From Geodermatophilaceae bacterium (GTDB lineage Bacteria; Actinomycetota; Actinomycetes; Mycobacteriales; Geodermatophilaceae): a DNA stretch of 17,543 bases. Positions within the stretch are counted from its first letter, which is position 1. The number at the start of each line of letters is the position of its first letter. A program made the position numbers and the translations under genes. Where the stretch lies: positions 1 to 17,543 of the forward strand of contig JACCSC010000491.1 of assembly GCA_013813215.1 (NCBI GenBank). The letters run 5' to 3'. Below, in pieces: positions 1 through 7,595 of the stretch. The notes under the pieces were generated by a model, which saw only the letters and a list, made by a program, of their open reading frames with translations, had not been told where the DNA came from and did not search any database.

Positions 1-1383
1 GGCTGCCAGATGAACGTCCACGATTCCGAGCGGCTGTGCGGCCTGCTCGATCAGGCGGGCTACGTGCCCGTCGAGGCCGAGGCGACCCCCGACGTGGTCG
101 TGTTCAACACCTGCGCGGTCCGGGAGAACGCCGACAACCGGCTCTACGGCAACCTCGGCCACCTGCGACCGGTGAAGCTCGCGCATCCCGGGATGCAGAT
201 CGCGGTCGGCGGCTGCCTGGCCCAGAAGGACCGCGGCGAGATCACCCGGCGAGCGCCCTGGGTGGACGTCGTCTTCGGCACCCACAACATCGGGTCGCTC
301 CCGGTGCTCCTGGAGCGGGCCCGGCACAACGGCACGGCGCAGGTGGAGATCGCCGAGGCCCTGGAGGTCTTCCCGTCCAGCCTGCCGGCCCGCCGCGAGT
401 CGGCGTACTCCGCCTGGGTCTCGATCTCCGTCGGCTGCAACAACACCTGCACGTTCTGCATCGTCCCGGCCCTGCGCGGCACCGAGCAGGACCGCCGGCC
501 CGGTGACGTCCTGGCCGAGGTCGAGGCTCTGGTCGCCGAGGGTGTCCTCGAGGTCACCCTGCTCGGACAGAACGTGAACTCCTACGGCGTCGGGTTCGGC
601 GACCGGCTCGCCTTCGGCAAGCTGCTTCGGGCCTGCGGTGCGATCGACGGCCTGGAGCGGGTCAGGTTCACCTCGCCGCACCCGCGCGACTTCACCGACG
701 ACGTGATCGCGGCCATGGCCGACACGCCGAACGTCTGCCCCCAGCTGCACATGCCGCTGCAGTCCGGCTCGGACGACGTGCTGCGCCGGATGCGCCGCTC
801 GTACCGCCGCGAGCGTTTCCTCGGCATCGTCGAGCGGGTCCGCACGGCGATGCCGGACGCCGCGCTGACCACCGACGTCATCGTCGGGTTCCCCGGCGAG
901 ACCGAGACCGACTTCCAGGACACCCTCGACACGATGACCGCCGCGCAGTTCGCCGGCGCGTTTACCTTCCAGTACTCGCCACGACCAGGTACGCCGGCCG
1001 CCACCCTCCCCGACCAGGTCCCCAAGCCGGTCGTGCAGGAGCGCTACGAACGGCTGGTCACCCTGCAGGAGGAGATCGGCTGGGCTGGCAACCGCGCACA
1101 GGTCGGTCGCTGCCTCGAGCTGCTCGTGGCGCGCGGGGAGGGGCGCAAGGATGCGGGCACCGGAAGGCTGAGTGGGCGGGCCCGCGACGGCCGGCTGTGC
1201 CACTTCCCGGCGTACGACGGCGTCCGGCCCGGTGATGTCGTGGAGACGGTGGTGACGTACGCCGCCCCGCACCACCTCGTCGCCGACGGTCCGCTGCGGT
1301 CGCACCGCCGGACCCGGGCCGGTGACGCGGTCGACTCGCCGCGCGGTGTCCCCCTCGGGATGCCTAGCGTCCGGACCGGATGA
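1..1383 (+). CDS. miaB: tRNA-2-methylthio-N6-isopentenyladenosine synthase MiaB (5' truncated by window edge)
   Basis: This radical-SAM methylthiotransferase adds the 2-methylthio group to N6-isopentenyladenosine at position 37 of tRNAs, the step after MiaA. The frame is already open at base 1 (GCQMNVHDSERL), which matches the conserved TYGCQMN motif, so the true start lies upstream and the internal ATG at 10 is not the start. Numbering from base 1, the N-terminal [4Fe-4S] cysteines are C2, C38 (NTC) and C72 (GGC). The radical-SAM motif CNNTCTFC gives C146, C150 and C153. GETETDF and the FQYSPRPGTPA block are typical of the family. A C-terminal TRAM-like region follows at about residues 365-440, then a basic, Ser/Pro-containing tail. 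The last 20 bp overlap the 3' end of the opposite-strand kinase gene. miaA lies 2.5 kb downstream. Identification is very secure; only the 5' end is missing. Confidence 0.96.
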   Translation, partial: GCQMNVHDSERLCGLLDQAGYVPVEAEATPDVVVFNTCAVRENADNRLYGNLGHLRPVKLAHPGMQIAVGGCLAQKDRGEITRRAPWVDVVFGTHNIGSLPVLLERARHNGTAQVEIAEALEVFPSSLPARRESAYSAWVSISVGCNNTCTFCIVPALRGTEQDRRPGDVLAEVEALVAEGVLEVTLLGQNVNSYGVGFGDRLAFGKLLRACGAIDGLERVRFTSPHPRDFTDDVIAAMADTPNVCPQLHMPLQSGSDDVLRRMRRSYRRERFLGIVERVRTAMPDAALTTDVIVGFPGETETDFQDTLDTMTAAQFAGAFTFQYSPRPGTPAATLPDQVPKPVVQERYERLVTLQEEIGWAGNRAQVGRCLELLVARGEGRKDAGTGRLSGRARDGRLCHFPAYDGVRPGDVVETVVTYAAPHHLVADGPLRSHRRTRAGDAVDSPRGVPLGMPSVRTG

Positions 1384-1969
1384 CGACGAACTCCCGCTCC
1401 GGATCGTGCACCAGGTGCGGATCGCCGACGACGACCAGGTCAACCGCATCGACCGTGGGATCAGCGGCGTAGAAGGCGTCCTCCTCGGCCATCCAGCCCG
1501 CCCAGAAACCGGCCAGCTCCTGACCGTCACGTGCCAGACCACGACGTAGGCGCTCGTCGCGGTCGGTCTGCAGCCACACCGAGAACGTCAACCGGGCACG
1601 CACCATGGCGCGCGCCGACGTCACCCCTTCGATCAAGACGACGGCGACGGGTGGGATCGCGCACCACCCGGTTCGGCGACGCAGATCCCAGTCGTAGCGC
1701 CGGAACCGGGCCGGCCGCCCGGCCGCCAACGGCGTCAGTACCCATTCCTCGAGCAGCGGCCACCAGCTGGTCGGCTCGTCGTGGGAGGCGAAATCGTCGG
1801 TGTGCACGATCGGCGCGTCGTCCAAGGCGCCGGCCAGCCGGCGGGCGAACGTCGACTTGCCCGCCCCGCCGGGTCCGTCCACCGCGACCAGCCGCACGGG
1901 CATCGCGGTCGGCGGCGGCGTGGACCGGATGTGTGCGGCCAGGTCTGCGAAGCGGCAGACGCCGCTCAC
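1364..1969 (-). CDS. uridine-kinase-like P-loop NTPase/kinase
   Basis: A 201-residue protein with a clear Walker A motif, GPGGAGKST, at residues 32-40, preceded by a hydrophobic strand (VRLVAVD). A HTDDF motif follows, then the RYDW stretch typical of uridine-kinase-like (Udk/PRK fold) proteins and a strand ending in LIEGV. These fit a nucleoside or small-molecule kinase; the substrate cannot be read from the sequence. The GTG at 1969 is chosen because it overlaps the TGA of the upstream DUF349 gene by four bases (GTGA), implying translational coupling. The open frame extends further upstream, but there it only shadows DUF349. An internal ATG 22 codons in, just before the P-loop strand, is an alternative start. 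The 3' end overlaps miaB by 20 bp on the opposite strand. Confidence 0.82.
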   Translation of the reverse strand: MSGVCRFADLAAHIRSTPPPTAMPVRLVAVDGPGGAGKSTFARRLAGALDDAPIVHTDDFASHDEPTSWWPLLEEWVLTPLAAGRPARFRRYDWDLRRRTGWCAIPPVAVVLIEGVTSARAMVRARLTFSVWLQTDRDERLRRGLARDGQELAGFWAGWMAEEDAFYAADPTVDAVDLVVVGDPHLVHDPEREFVVIRSGR

Positions 1970-3174
1970 GACCGGGCGGACTGCTCGGCGTCGGCCAGCC
2001 ACTGCCGCCGCGCCGCGAGTGCGGACTCGGCGTCGCGTATCCGGGTGGTGTTGCCGCTGACCTGGGCCTTGGTCAGCTGCGACTCGGCTTTGGCCACTGC
2101 CTCGCGCATCTGGACCAGCAGCGGGTTGTCCAAGACCGCGGAGCGGTCCCAGCGATCGTCCGAGGCGTCGCGGACCCGCCGTTCCGCGGCCTGCATCCGA
2201 GAGTCGAGCCCCCGCATCGCGTCGCGCGGCACGTGTCCGCACGCGTCGTAGCGGTCCTGCAGGTCTCGCAGCGCCGCCGTGGCGCGGTCGAGGTCGCTGG
2301 TGTCCAGGGCCTCGGCCTCGGCGATCACCGCTTCCTTGCGCTTCTGGTTGGCCACCTGCTCGGCGTCACGCTCGGCGAACGTCGCCGAGCGGGCGGCGAA
2401 GAAGGCGTCCTGCGCGGATCGGAACCGCGCCCACAGCGCGTCCTCGGCCGCCCGCGCCGCCCGGCCGCCGGCCTTCCAGTCGGCGAGCAGCTCGCGCATC
2501 CGCGCCGCCGTCGGCGCCCAGTCGGTCGAGGTGGCCAGCTCCTCGGCCTCGGCGATGATGCGCTCCTTGACCAGCTTGGCGCCCTCTCGCTCCTTGTCGC
2601 GCTCGGCGAAGTGCGCCGTACGGCGGGCGCCGAAGGCGTCGCGAGCCGCCGCGAAACGCTTCCAGAGCTGGTCGTCGGCGCGCTTGTCGACGCCCTTGAT
2701 CTGCCGCCACTCGTCGACGATCGCGCGCAGCCGGTCCCCGCTGGCCTTCCACTGGTTGCTGGTGGCCAGACCCTCGGCCTCGGTGACCAGCTGCTCCTTG
2801 GCCAGCGCCGCCTGCGCTCGGGCGGCGGCCCGTTGCTCTTGCACGGCGGCCAGCCGTTGTTCGGCGGCGGCGGTCACCGCGTCCAGCCGAACCGCCAGCG
2901 TGTCCAGGTCACCGAGGGCCGCGGCGGTTGGCAGGGCCTTGCGCAGCTCGGCGGCCGCCTTCTTCGTCGCACCCGGCTCGGCCGCCCCGCTGGCCAGCCG
3001 CTTCTCCAGCAGCTCGACCTCGGTGGCCAGGTCGTCGTAGCGCCGTTGGAAGTGCGCGAGCCCGGCGGCCGGGTCGCCGGCCTGCCACGACCCGACGGCG
3101 CGTTCCCCGTCGGCGGTCCGCACGAACACGGTGCCGTCCTCGTCGATACGACCCCACTCGGTCGTAGCGCCCAT
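1966..3174 (-). CDS. DUF349 repeat protein
   Basis: A 402-residue, Ala/Arg/Glu-rich, mostly helical soluble protein. After an N-terminal part beginning MGATTEWGRIDEDGTVFVRT there is a coiled-coil-like stretch, then three similar repeats of about 75 residues. Their shared marks are a KEQLVTEAE / KERIIAEAE / KEAVIAEAE opening, a W(R/K)xxG or RYDxCG centre, and an LWxRF...FxARR...FAERD ending. This is the DUF349 layout, known from many actinobacteria (M. tuberculosis Rv2731 belongs here) but with no established biochemical role that I can state. The ATG at 3174 is chosen over an in-frame ATG 45 bp upstream because AGAGGGAG sits 6-13 nt before it and the conserved WGRIDEDG region begins directly after it. 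It is divergent from the LigB-like gene and joined to the kinase by a GTGA overlap. Confidence 0.88.
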   Translation of the reverse strand: MGATTEWGRIDEDGTVFVRTADGERAVGSWQAGDPAAGLAHFQRRYDDLATEVELLEKRLASGAAEPGATKKAAAELRKALPTAAALGDLDTLAVRLDAVTAAAEQRLAAVQEQRAAARAQAALAKEQLVTEAEGLATSNQWKASGDRLRAIVDEWRQIKGVDKRADDQLWKRFAAARDAFGARRTAHFAERDKEREGAKLVKERIIAEAEELATSTDWAPTAARMRELLADWKAGGRAARAAEDALWARFRSAQDAFFAARSATFAERDAEQVANQKRKEAVIAEAEALDTSDLDRATAALRDLQDRYDACGHVPRDAMRGLDSRMQAAERRVRDASDDRWDRSAVLDNPLLVQMREAVAKAESQLTKAQVSGNTTRIRDAESALAARRQWLADAEQSARS

Positions 3175-3277
3175 GCGCAAGCTCCCTCTACCGTTCGGCG
3201 GGCACCCGGTGGCCTGCATCTTCGCACGCGCCGATCCGGCGACCAGCCGTGAACGCCGGGCCGGGCTAGCCTGCGGC
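3175..3277. promoter_or_regulatory. divergent intergenic region, DUF349 / LigB-like gene
   Basis: This 103 bp gap must hold the start signals of both divergent genes. On the minus strand a good Shine-Dalgarno (AGAGGGAG) precedes the DUF349 ATG. On the plus strand TAGCCT (3267-3272) lies five bases before the GTG of the LigB-like gene, with no ribosome-binding site between. That is the usual look of an actinobacterial -10 element giving a leaderless mRNA. I could not find a convincing -35 for it, nor a minus-strand -10. Confidence 0.4.
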
Positions 3278-3937
3278 GTGCTCGCGGTCGCGTTCGTTCC
3301 GCATCCGCCGGCGCTCGTGCCGGAGTTGTCCGGCGGTCAGGTGCCCGCCCTTGAGGCGGTGCGGTTCGCGACGACCACAGCGGTGGAGCGCCTGCTGGCA
3401 CCGGCGCCGGATCGCGTCTGCATCGTCGGCAGCGGGCCGGAGCCGCGGGAGTACGGCGGTGGGCGACTCGCCGGCGCGCCGGTGCTCGATGCGCTCGCCG
3501 CGTACGGCGGACCGGGTCCGCGCCCGGCCGCGCCCGGGACCCTCCCGCTGGCCCTGGCCATCGGTGGATGGCTGCTCGACCGGGCGGGGTTCGTGGGTAC
3601 GCGCACCGGGCTGGCCGGGCCGGCTCCGGCGGTCGACGCCGAGGTGCTGCTGGTGGTCGGCGACGGCTCGGCGCGGCGGGACCCGGAGGCGCCGGGCACG
3701 TTCGATCCGGCCGCCGTGCCCTTCGACGACACGGTCGCCCGGGCCCTGGCCGCCGGAGATCCGGCGGCGCTGGCCGCCCTGGACCCGGAGGTGGGAACCC
3801 GGGTGCTCGCCGCCGGTACGGGCGCGTGGCGGCGGGTGGGCGAACTCCTGACGGGTCGGGACGTGCTCGCCGACCTGACGTACTACGCCGCGCCGTTCGG
3901 GGTGGCCTACTTCGTGGCGAACTGGACCGTGCGGTGA
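3278..3937 (+). CDS. LigB/class III extradiol dioxygenase-like protein of unknown function
   Basis: A 219-residue protein beginning VLAVAFVPHPPALVPELSGG. The PHPP motif (His9) near the N-terminus, a VCIVGSGP strand at 47-54 and a LLVVGDGSARR strand at 124-134 follow the pattern of the class III extradiol dioxygenase subunit B (LigB/MEMO1) fold. Such a gene sits next to miaA in many actinobacteria. The histidine expected after the second strand in active LigB enzymes is absent here (GSGPEPRE), and the GSG(N)LSH-type motif is GDGSARR. Ring cleavage is therefore doubtful and a non-enzymatic or altered role is likelier. The GTG at 3278 is chosen because the homologous start begins there and a -10-like TAGCCT lies just before it; the longer frame upstream overlaps DUF349. 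The stop overlaps the miaA start (GTGA). Confidence 0.75.
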   Translation: MLAVAFVPHPPALVPELSGGQVPALEAVRFATTTAVERLLAPAPDRVCIVGSGPEPREYGGGRLAGAPVLDALAAYGGPGPRPAAPGTLPLALAIGGWLLDRAGFVGTRTGLAGPAPAVDAEVLLVVGDGSARRDPEAPGTFDPAAVPFDDTVARALAAGDPAALAALDPEVGTRVLAAGTGAWRRVGELLTGRDVLADLTYYAAPFGVAYFVANWTVR

Positions 3938-4857
3938 GCGAGCCCGATGCGATGAGCTTGCCCGGGCCGGTCGTGGCCGTCCTCGGGCCGACCGCGGTCG
4001 GCAAGAGTGCGCTCGGGTTGGATCTCGCGCTGCGACTCGGTGGGGAGATCATCAACGCCGACTCCATGCAGCTGTACCGCGGGATGGACATCGGGACGGC
4101 CAAGCTGCCGTTGTCGGAGCGCCGCGGGGTGGCTCACCACCTGCTCGACGTCTGGCCGGTCACCCGAACGGCCAGTGTCGCCGACTACCAGCAGCTCGCT
4201 CGGGCGGTGATCGACGAGCTGCTGCAGCGCAGTGTCACGCCGATCCTGGTCGGCGGTTCGGGGCTCTACCTGCGGGCGGCGCTGGACGACCTGCGCTTCC
4301 CGGGCACCGACCCGGCCGTCCGGTCGCGATGGGAGCAGGAACTCGCCCGGTGCGGACCGGCGGAGCTGCACGCCCAGCTGCACGCGGCGGACCCGCCGGC
4401 GGCGGCCCGGATCGGGCCCGCCAACGGCCGGCGGATCGTCCGGGCGTTGGAGGTGATCGAGCTGACCGGCCGGCCCTACTCGGCGGCTCTCCCGGCGTAC
4501 CGCTCGGTGTACGACGTGGTCCACATCGGGCTGGACACCGACCCGGCCACGCTCGACCGGCGGATGACCGAACGGGTGGACCTGATGTGGGCCGCCGGGT
4601 TGCTGGCTGAAGTCCGCGGGCTCGTCCCCAAGGGGTTGCGCGAGGGGGTGACGGCGAGCCGGGCGCTCGGCTACGCCCAGGCGTTGGCCCATCTCGACGG
4701 AGCGGCGAGCGAGGAGGCGGCGAAGGCCGACACCGCCCGGGCCACCCGCCGGTTCGCCCGGCGACAGCGGTCCTGGTTCCGACCCGATCCGCGGATCCGC
4801 TGGTACGACGCGGCGCGGGTCGAGGCCGCCGACATCGCTCGTACCATCGAGGCGTGA
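3934..4857 (+). CDS. miaA: tRNA dimethylallyltransferase MiaA
   Basis: This enzyme transfers the dimethylallyl group from DMAPP to N6 of A37 in tRNAs reading codons that begin with U; MiaB then thiomethylates the product. The 307 residues show the P-loop GPTAVGKS at 18-25, the tRNA/DMAPP-site stretch INADSMQLYRGMDIGTAK, the GGSGLYLRA motif, and the C-terminal RRFARRQRSWFRPDPRIRWYD typical of MiaA. The length is normal. The GTG at 3934 overlaps the previous stop as GTGA. An in-frame ATG at 3952 (six codons later) is an equally usable start; neither has a strong Shine-Dalgarno. It forms an operon-like run with the LigB-like gene and dapF. Confidence 0.96.
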   Translation: MSEPDAMSLPGPVVAVLGPTAVGKSALGLDLALRLGGEIINADSMQLYRGMDIGTAKLPLSERRGVAHHLLDVWPVTRTASVADYQQLARAVIDELLQRSVTPILVGGSGLYLRAALDDLRFPGTDPAVRSRWEQELARCGPAELHAQLHAADPPAAARIGPANGRRIVRALEVIELTGRPYSAALPAYRSVYDVVHIGLDTDPATLDRRMTERVDLMWAAGLLAEVRGLVPKGLREGVTASRALGYAQALAHLDGAASEEAAKADTARATRRFARRQRSWFRPDPRIRWYDAARVEAADIARTIEA

Positions 4858-4898
4858 ATGCCCCGGTCCGCTACCTCGAAGGCTCGGGGGGCTGGTGA
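4854..4898 (+). CDS. possible 14-residue bridging ORF between miaA and dapF
   Basis: A GTG overlapping the miaA TGA (GTGA at 4854-4857) opens a 14-codon frame, VNAPVRYLEGSGGW. Its TGA overlaps the GTG of dapF, again as GTGA (4895-4898). The tiny frame thus fills the 37 bp gap exactly, so ribosomes ending miaA could restart here and then at dapF. There is no separated Shine-Dalgarno: GAGG lies one base before the GTG. A -10-like TACCAT (4842-4847) sits six bases upstream. Both overlaps may be chance in GTG/TGA-rich DNA, so translation is inferred, not shown. Confidence 0.3.
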   Translation: MNAPVRYLEGSGGW

Positions 4899-5713
4899 GC
4901 GGCTCACGCGTGCGTTTCCTCAAGGGGCACGGCACCGGGAACGACTTCGTCGTCCTGCCCGATCACGAGCTCGAGCTGACTGCGGAGCTGGCCCGCGCCC
5001 TGTGCGACCGCCGGACCGGGTTGGGCGCCGACGGCGTGCTGCGGGTGGCTCCTTCAGCTGACGGTGACGGCTGGTACATGGACCACCGCAACGCCGACGG
5101 CTCCACGGCGGAGATGTGCGGGAACGGACTGCGGCTGTTCGCCAGGTACCTCGTGGACTCCGGCCGCGCTTCGGCGGGTTCGGAGCAGCGGATCGGCACC
5201 AGATCCGGTCTCCGGCGGGCCGTGGTCGGATCGGACGGCTCGGTCCGGGTCGAGATGGGTCCGGCCCGGCTGGGCCCAGCCTCGGTAGCCGTCGTCGGTG
5301 ACGACTCCTTCACGGGTACGGCGGTGTCGATGGGCAACCCGCACCTGGTCTGCCTGATCGAGGTCCCGGTGGCGTCGCTCGACCTGCACCGGCCGCCCGT
5401 GGTCGACGCGGCGAGCTTCCCCGAGGGGGTCAACGTCGAGTTCGGCAACGTCGGCGTCCTGGACGGGGCCGACCGGCAGGTGACTATGCGGGTGCACGAG
5501 CGCGGTGTCGGCGAGACGCAGGCCTGCGGGACCGGAGCCTGCGCGTTGGCCGCCACAGTCCTCGGCGGAGCACACGGCATCGTGGCGGTTGATCAGCCCG
5601 GTGGTCGGGTGCTCGTCGACGTCGCCGATGACGGCTGCTGGCTCACCGGCCCGGCGGTCGTCGTCGCGACCGGCGAGCTCGACCCGGCCTGGCTCTCCGC
5701 CGCCCTTTCCTAG
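4895..5713 (+). CDS. dapF: diaminopimelate epimerase DapF
   Basis: This cytosolic, cofactor-independent epimerase converts LL-diaminopimelate to meso-diaminopimelate, the precursor of lysine and of the peptidoglycan cross-link residue. The 272 residues start MSGSRVRFLKGHGTGNDFVV, with the conserved KGHGTGNDF substrate loop. Both catalytic cysteines are present: C75 in AEMCGNGLR and C211 in ETQACGTGAC. NADGS, SMGNPH and the PEGVN-type motif also match. The GTG at 4895 is chosen because it places KGHGTGND at the usual distance from the N-terminus and follows a GGGGGG-type Shine-Dalgarno. It converges on the MFS gene; the two TAG stop codons share the tetranucleotide CTAG (5710-5713). Confidence 0.97.
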   Translation: MSGSRVRFLKGHGTGNDFVVLPDHELELTAELARALCDRRTGLGADGVLRVAPSADGDGWYMDHRNADGSTAEMCGNGLRLFARYLVDSGRASAGSEQRIGTRSGLRRAVVGSDGSVRVEMGPARLGPASVAVVGDDSFTGTAVSMGNPHLVCLIEVPVASLDLHRPPVVDAASFPEGVNVEFGNVGVLDGADRQVTMRVHERGVGETQACGTGACALAATVLGGAHGIVAVDQPGGRVLVDVADDGCWLTGPAVVVATGELDPAWLSAALS

Positions 5714-6993
5714 GAGGTGGTGTGCTCGGGGGTGGCGTGCTCGTCGTACTCGTCGGGAAGTTCCCGCATCCCGATCAGGGGCGAGATGACAACCGGCAGC
5801 GCGGCGAGGATCGACCCGAACGCCGCCACCCACAAGACGGTGAGCACTCCGGACGCCGCACCGATGGCACCGCCGAGAAAGGCGCCGATCGGCATCGTGC
5901 CCCAGACCAGGAACCTGATCGTCGCGTTCATCCGGCCCAGCAGGTGCGGCGGGCACATCCGCTGCCGGAAGCTGACCTGGGTGACGTTGTAGACCACGAT
6001 CGCGAAAGACATCCCGAGCCCGCCCACGATCAGCAGCGGCACGGCCGGCCCGAAGGCGGCCAACGGGGTGAAGAACATGAACGGCACCGAGAGCGCGGCA
6101 CCGATCGGGATGGCCCGGCCCTCGCCGACGAGCTTCGCAAACGGCGTCGCGGCGAACGCACCCAACAGGCCGCCGACCGCGCCGGCGGAGAAGACCAGTC
6201 CGATGACCCCGGGCTCCAGGTCCAGGTCCCGGACCATGTACAGGATGAGCAGGGACGCGGTCATCGAGCTGAAGAAGTTGAACAGGGAGGTGCAGGCCGC
6301 GATCCGGCGCAGCAGCGGGTGCTTGGCCACGAACCGCACCCCTTCGGCGATCTCGACTCGTAGCGCTCGCCGAGCCGTCCGGTCGTGCGGAGGCTCCTCG
6401 TGTCGGATCCGGGCGACGAAGAACGCCGACAGCAGGTAGCTCGCGGCGTCGACGGCAATCATCAGTGGTGCACCCAGCAACTTGATCATCAGGCCGCCGA
6501 GACCGGGGCCGCCCACCTGCGCCGTCGACCGGCTGATCTCGAGCTTGCTGTTCCCCTCGGTGATCTGGTGGCGCTCGACGATTGAGGGTAGGTAGCTCTG
6601 GTAGGCGACGTCGAAGAAAACGGTCGCCGTACCGGTCACGACGGCCACCACGAACAACTGGCCCAGGGTCAGGACGTCGAAGACATAGGCCAGCGGCAGC
6701 GTGCCCAGCGCAATCGCGCGCACGATGTCGTTGGCGATGAGCACGCGCTTGCGCCGCCAGCGGTCGACCCAGGCACCGGCGGGGAGCCCGATGACCAGGA
6801 ACGCGAGGAATTCCAGCGTGCCGAGGATGCCCATCTCGAACTCGTCGGCGCCGAGCACGGTCACCGCCAGGTAGGGCAGCGCGATGAGGCTGACCTGGGT
6901 GCCGAACTGGCTGATCGTGTCGCCGATCCACAGCTGACGGAAGTCATGATGGAACATCAGGCTGCGCTGGCGGGCTAGGGTCTGCGTGCTCAT
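5710..6993 (-). CDS. MFS transporter, drug-efflux-like
   Basis: A 427-residue integral membrane protein with about twelve hydrophobic segments. It begins MSTQTLARQRSLMFHHDFRQLWIGDTISQFGTQVS, then carries the loop 2-3 motif WVDRWRRKR (the MFS motif A region: G..aD+.GRR-like) and a central cytoplasmic loop rich in Arg/Glu/His (ARIRHEEPPHDRTARRALR). This layout is that of the MFS_3 / enterobactin exporter-like subgroup, which often exports drugs or siderophores; the substrate cannot be told. The ATG at 6993 is preferred to an in-frame ATG 24 bp upstream because a TTGACA -35 hexamer on this strand places transcription close to 6993. It is divergent from an ArsR-type regulator, its probable controller. 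Confidence 0.88.
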   Translation of the reverse strand: MSTQTLARQRSLMFHHDFRQLWIGDTISQFGTQVSLIALPYLAVTVLGADEFEMGILGTLEFLAFLVIGLPAGAWVDRWRRKRVLIANDIVRAIALGTLPLAYVFDVLTLGQLFVVAVVTGTATVFFDVAYQSYLPSIVERHQITEGNSKLEISRSTAQVGGPGLGGLMIKLLGAPLMIAVDAASYLLSAFFVARIRHEEPPHDRTARRALRVEIAEGVRFVAKHPLLRRIAACTSLFNFFSSMTASLLILYMVRDLDLEPGVIGLVFSAGAVGGLLGAFAATPFAKLVGEGRAIPIGAALSVPFMFFTPLAAFGPAVPLLIVGGLGMSFAIVVYNVTQVSFRQRMCPPHLLGRMNATIRFLVWGTMPIGAFLGGAIGAASGVLTVLWVAAFGSILAALPVVISPLIGMRELPDEYDEHATPEHTTS

Positions 6994-7063
6994 GGCGAGT
7001 AGCCTGAGGCGTGCCATTGGGACTTGTCAATCACTTCGCTGAAGGTGTCACTACGCTGCAGGC
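6994..7063. promoter_or_regulatory. divergent promoter region, MFS transporter / ArsR regulator
   Basis: This 70 bp region separates the two divergent starts. On the minus strand a perfect TTGACA (7030-7025) is followed, at a spacing of 18, by CAGGCT (7006-7001). The latter ends seven bases before the MFS ATG and suggests a leaderless or near-leaderless mRNA. On the plus strand TACGCT (7052-7057) ends six bases before the regulator GTG. Between them are two TGTCA direct repeats 21 bp apart (7025 and 7046) and a small CTTC/GAAG dyad (7034-7044). Both are plausible but unproven binding sites for the regulator. Confidence 0.45.
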
Positions 7064-7591
7064 GTGAGCGAGTCGGTCCCCACTGTCGAGCGGTACCCCG
7101 GCCCCCGGCGTACCGCGACAGACGCCGAACGCCGGGCGCTGGCCAGCACGACCCGGCTGCGCATCCTGCGCGCCTGCATGGACGAGCCGATGACCAACCG
7201 GCAGATCGCGCAGCGACTGGCCAGCAACCCGGCCACGGTGCTGCACCACGTCCGGACCCTGGTCGCGTCCGGGTTCCTGGCGGCCCTGCCCGCACGCCGA
7301 GGTAGCCGCGGCGCTCGGGAAGTGCCCTACCTGGCCACCGGCAAGTCCTGGTACATGGACGTCGGGGCCATGTCGCGCGACGTTCTGCTCGCCACCTTCC
7401 TGGAGGAGGTGGCGGTGGTGGGGGAGAGCCGTCTGAACAGCTCCCGGATCGGTCTGCGACTGTCCGAGGCCGAGTGGGAGGAGTTCACTGCGCGGCTGCA
7501 CGGCCTGCTCGACGAGTACGCCCACCGCCCCTCGACGCCGGGTGCGCCGCGCTGGTCGGTGTACGTGGGCATGCACCCGGAGCAGGCGTAG
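7064..7591 (+). CDS. ArsR-type winged-helix transcriptional regulator
   Basis: A 175-residue protein with an N-terminal winged-helix domain (about 22-95). RALASTTRLRILRACMDEPMT gives the first helices. TNRQIAQRLASNPATVLHHVRTLVASGFL is the helix-turn-helix with the HHVRTL recognition helix, and the following Arg/Gly-rich hairpin is the wing. The C-terminal half is a helical, probably dimerising or ligand-sensing region. There is no CxC metal-binding motif in or near the recognition helix, so a classical metal sensor is unlikely. The GTG start has a -10-like TACGCT six bases upstream and no Shine-Dalgarno. The divergent MFS exporter and the PPOX-family gene four bases downstream are its likely targets or partners. 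Confidence 0.85.
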   Translation: MSESVPTVERYPGPRRTATDAERRALASTTRLRILRACMDEPMTNRQIAQRLASNPATVLHHVRTLVASGFLAALPARRGSRGAREVPYLATGKSWYMDVGAMSRDVLLATFLEEVAVVGESRLNSSRIGLRLSEAEWEEFTARLHGLLDEYAHRPSTPGAPRWSVYVGMHPEQA

Positions 7592-7595
7592 CAGA

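Noticed and set aside
1531..3252. 573-codon plus-strand frame over the kinase and DUF349 genes
   Set aside because: Shadow of the minus-strand genes, which have a P-loop, DUF349 repeats, a Shine-Dalgarno and a coupled overlap.
5054..6931. 625-codon minus-strand frame across dapF and the MFS gene
   Set aside because: It spans two well-supported genes on both strands and has an Arg/Gly-rich shadow composition.
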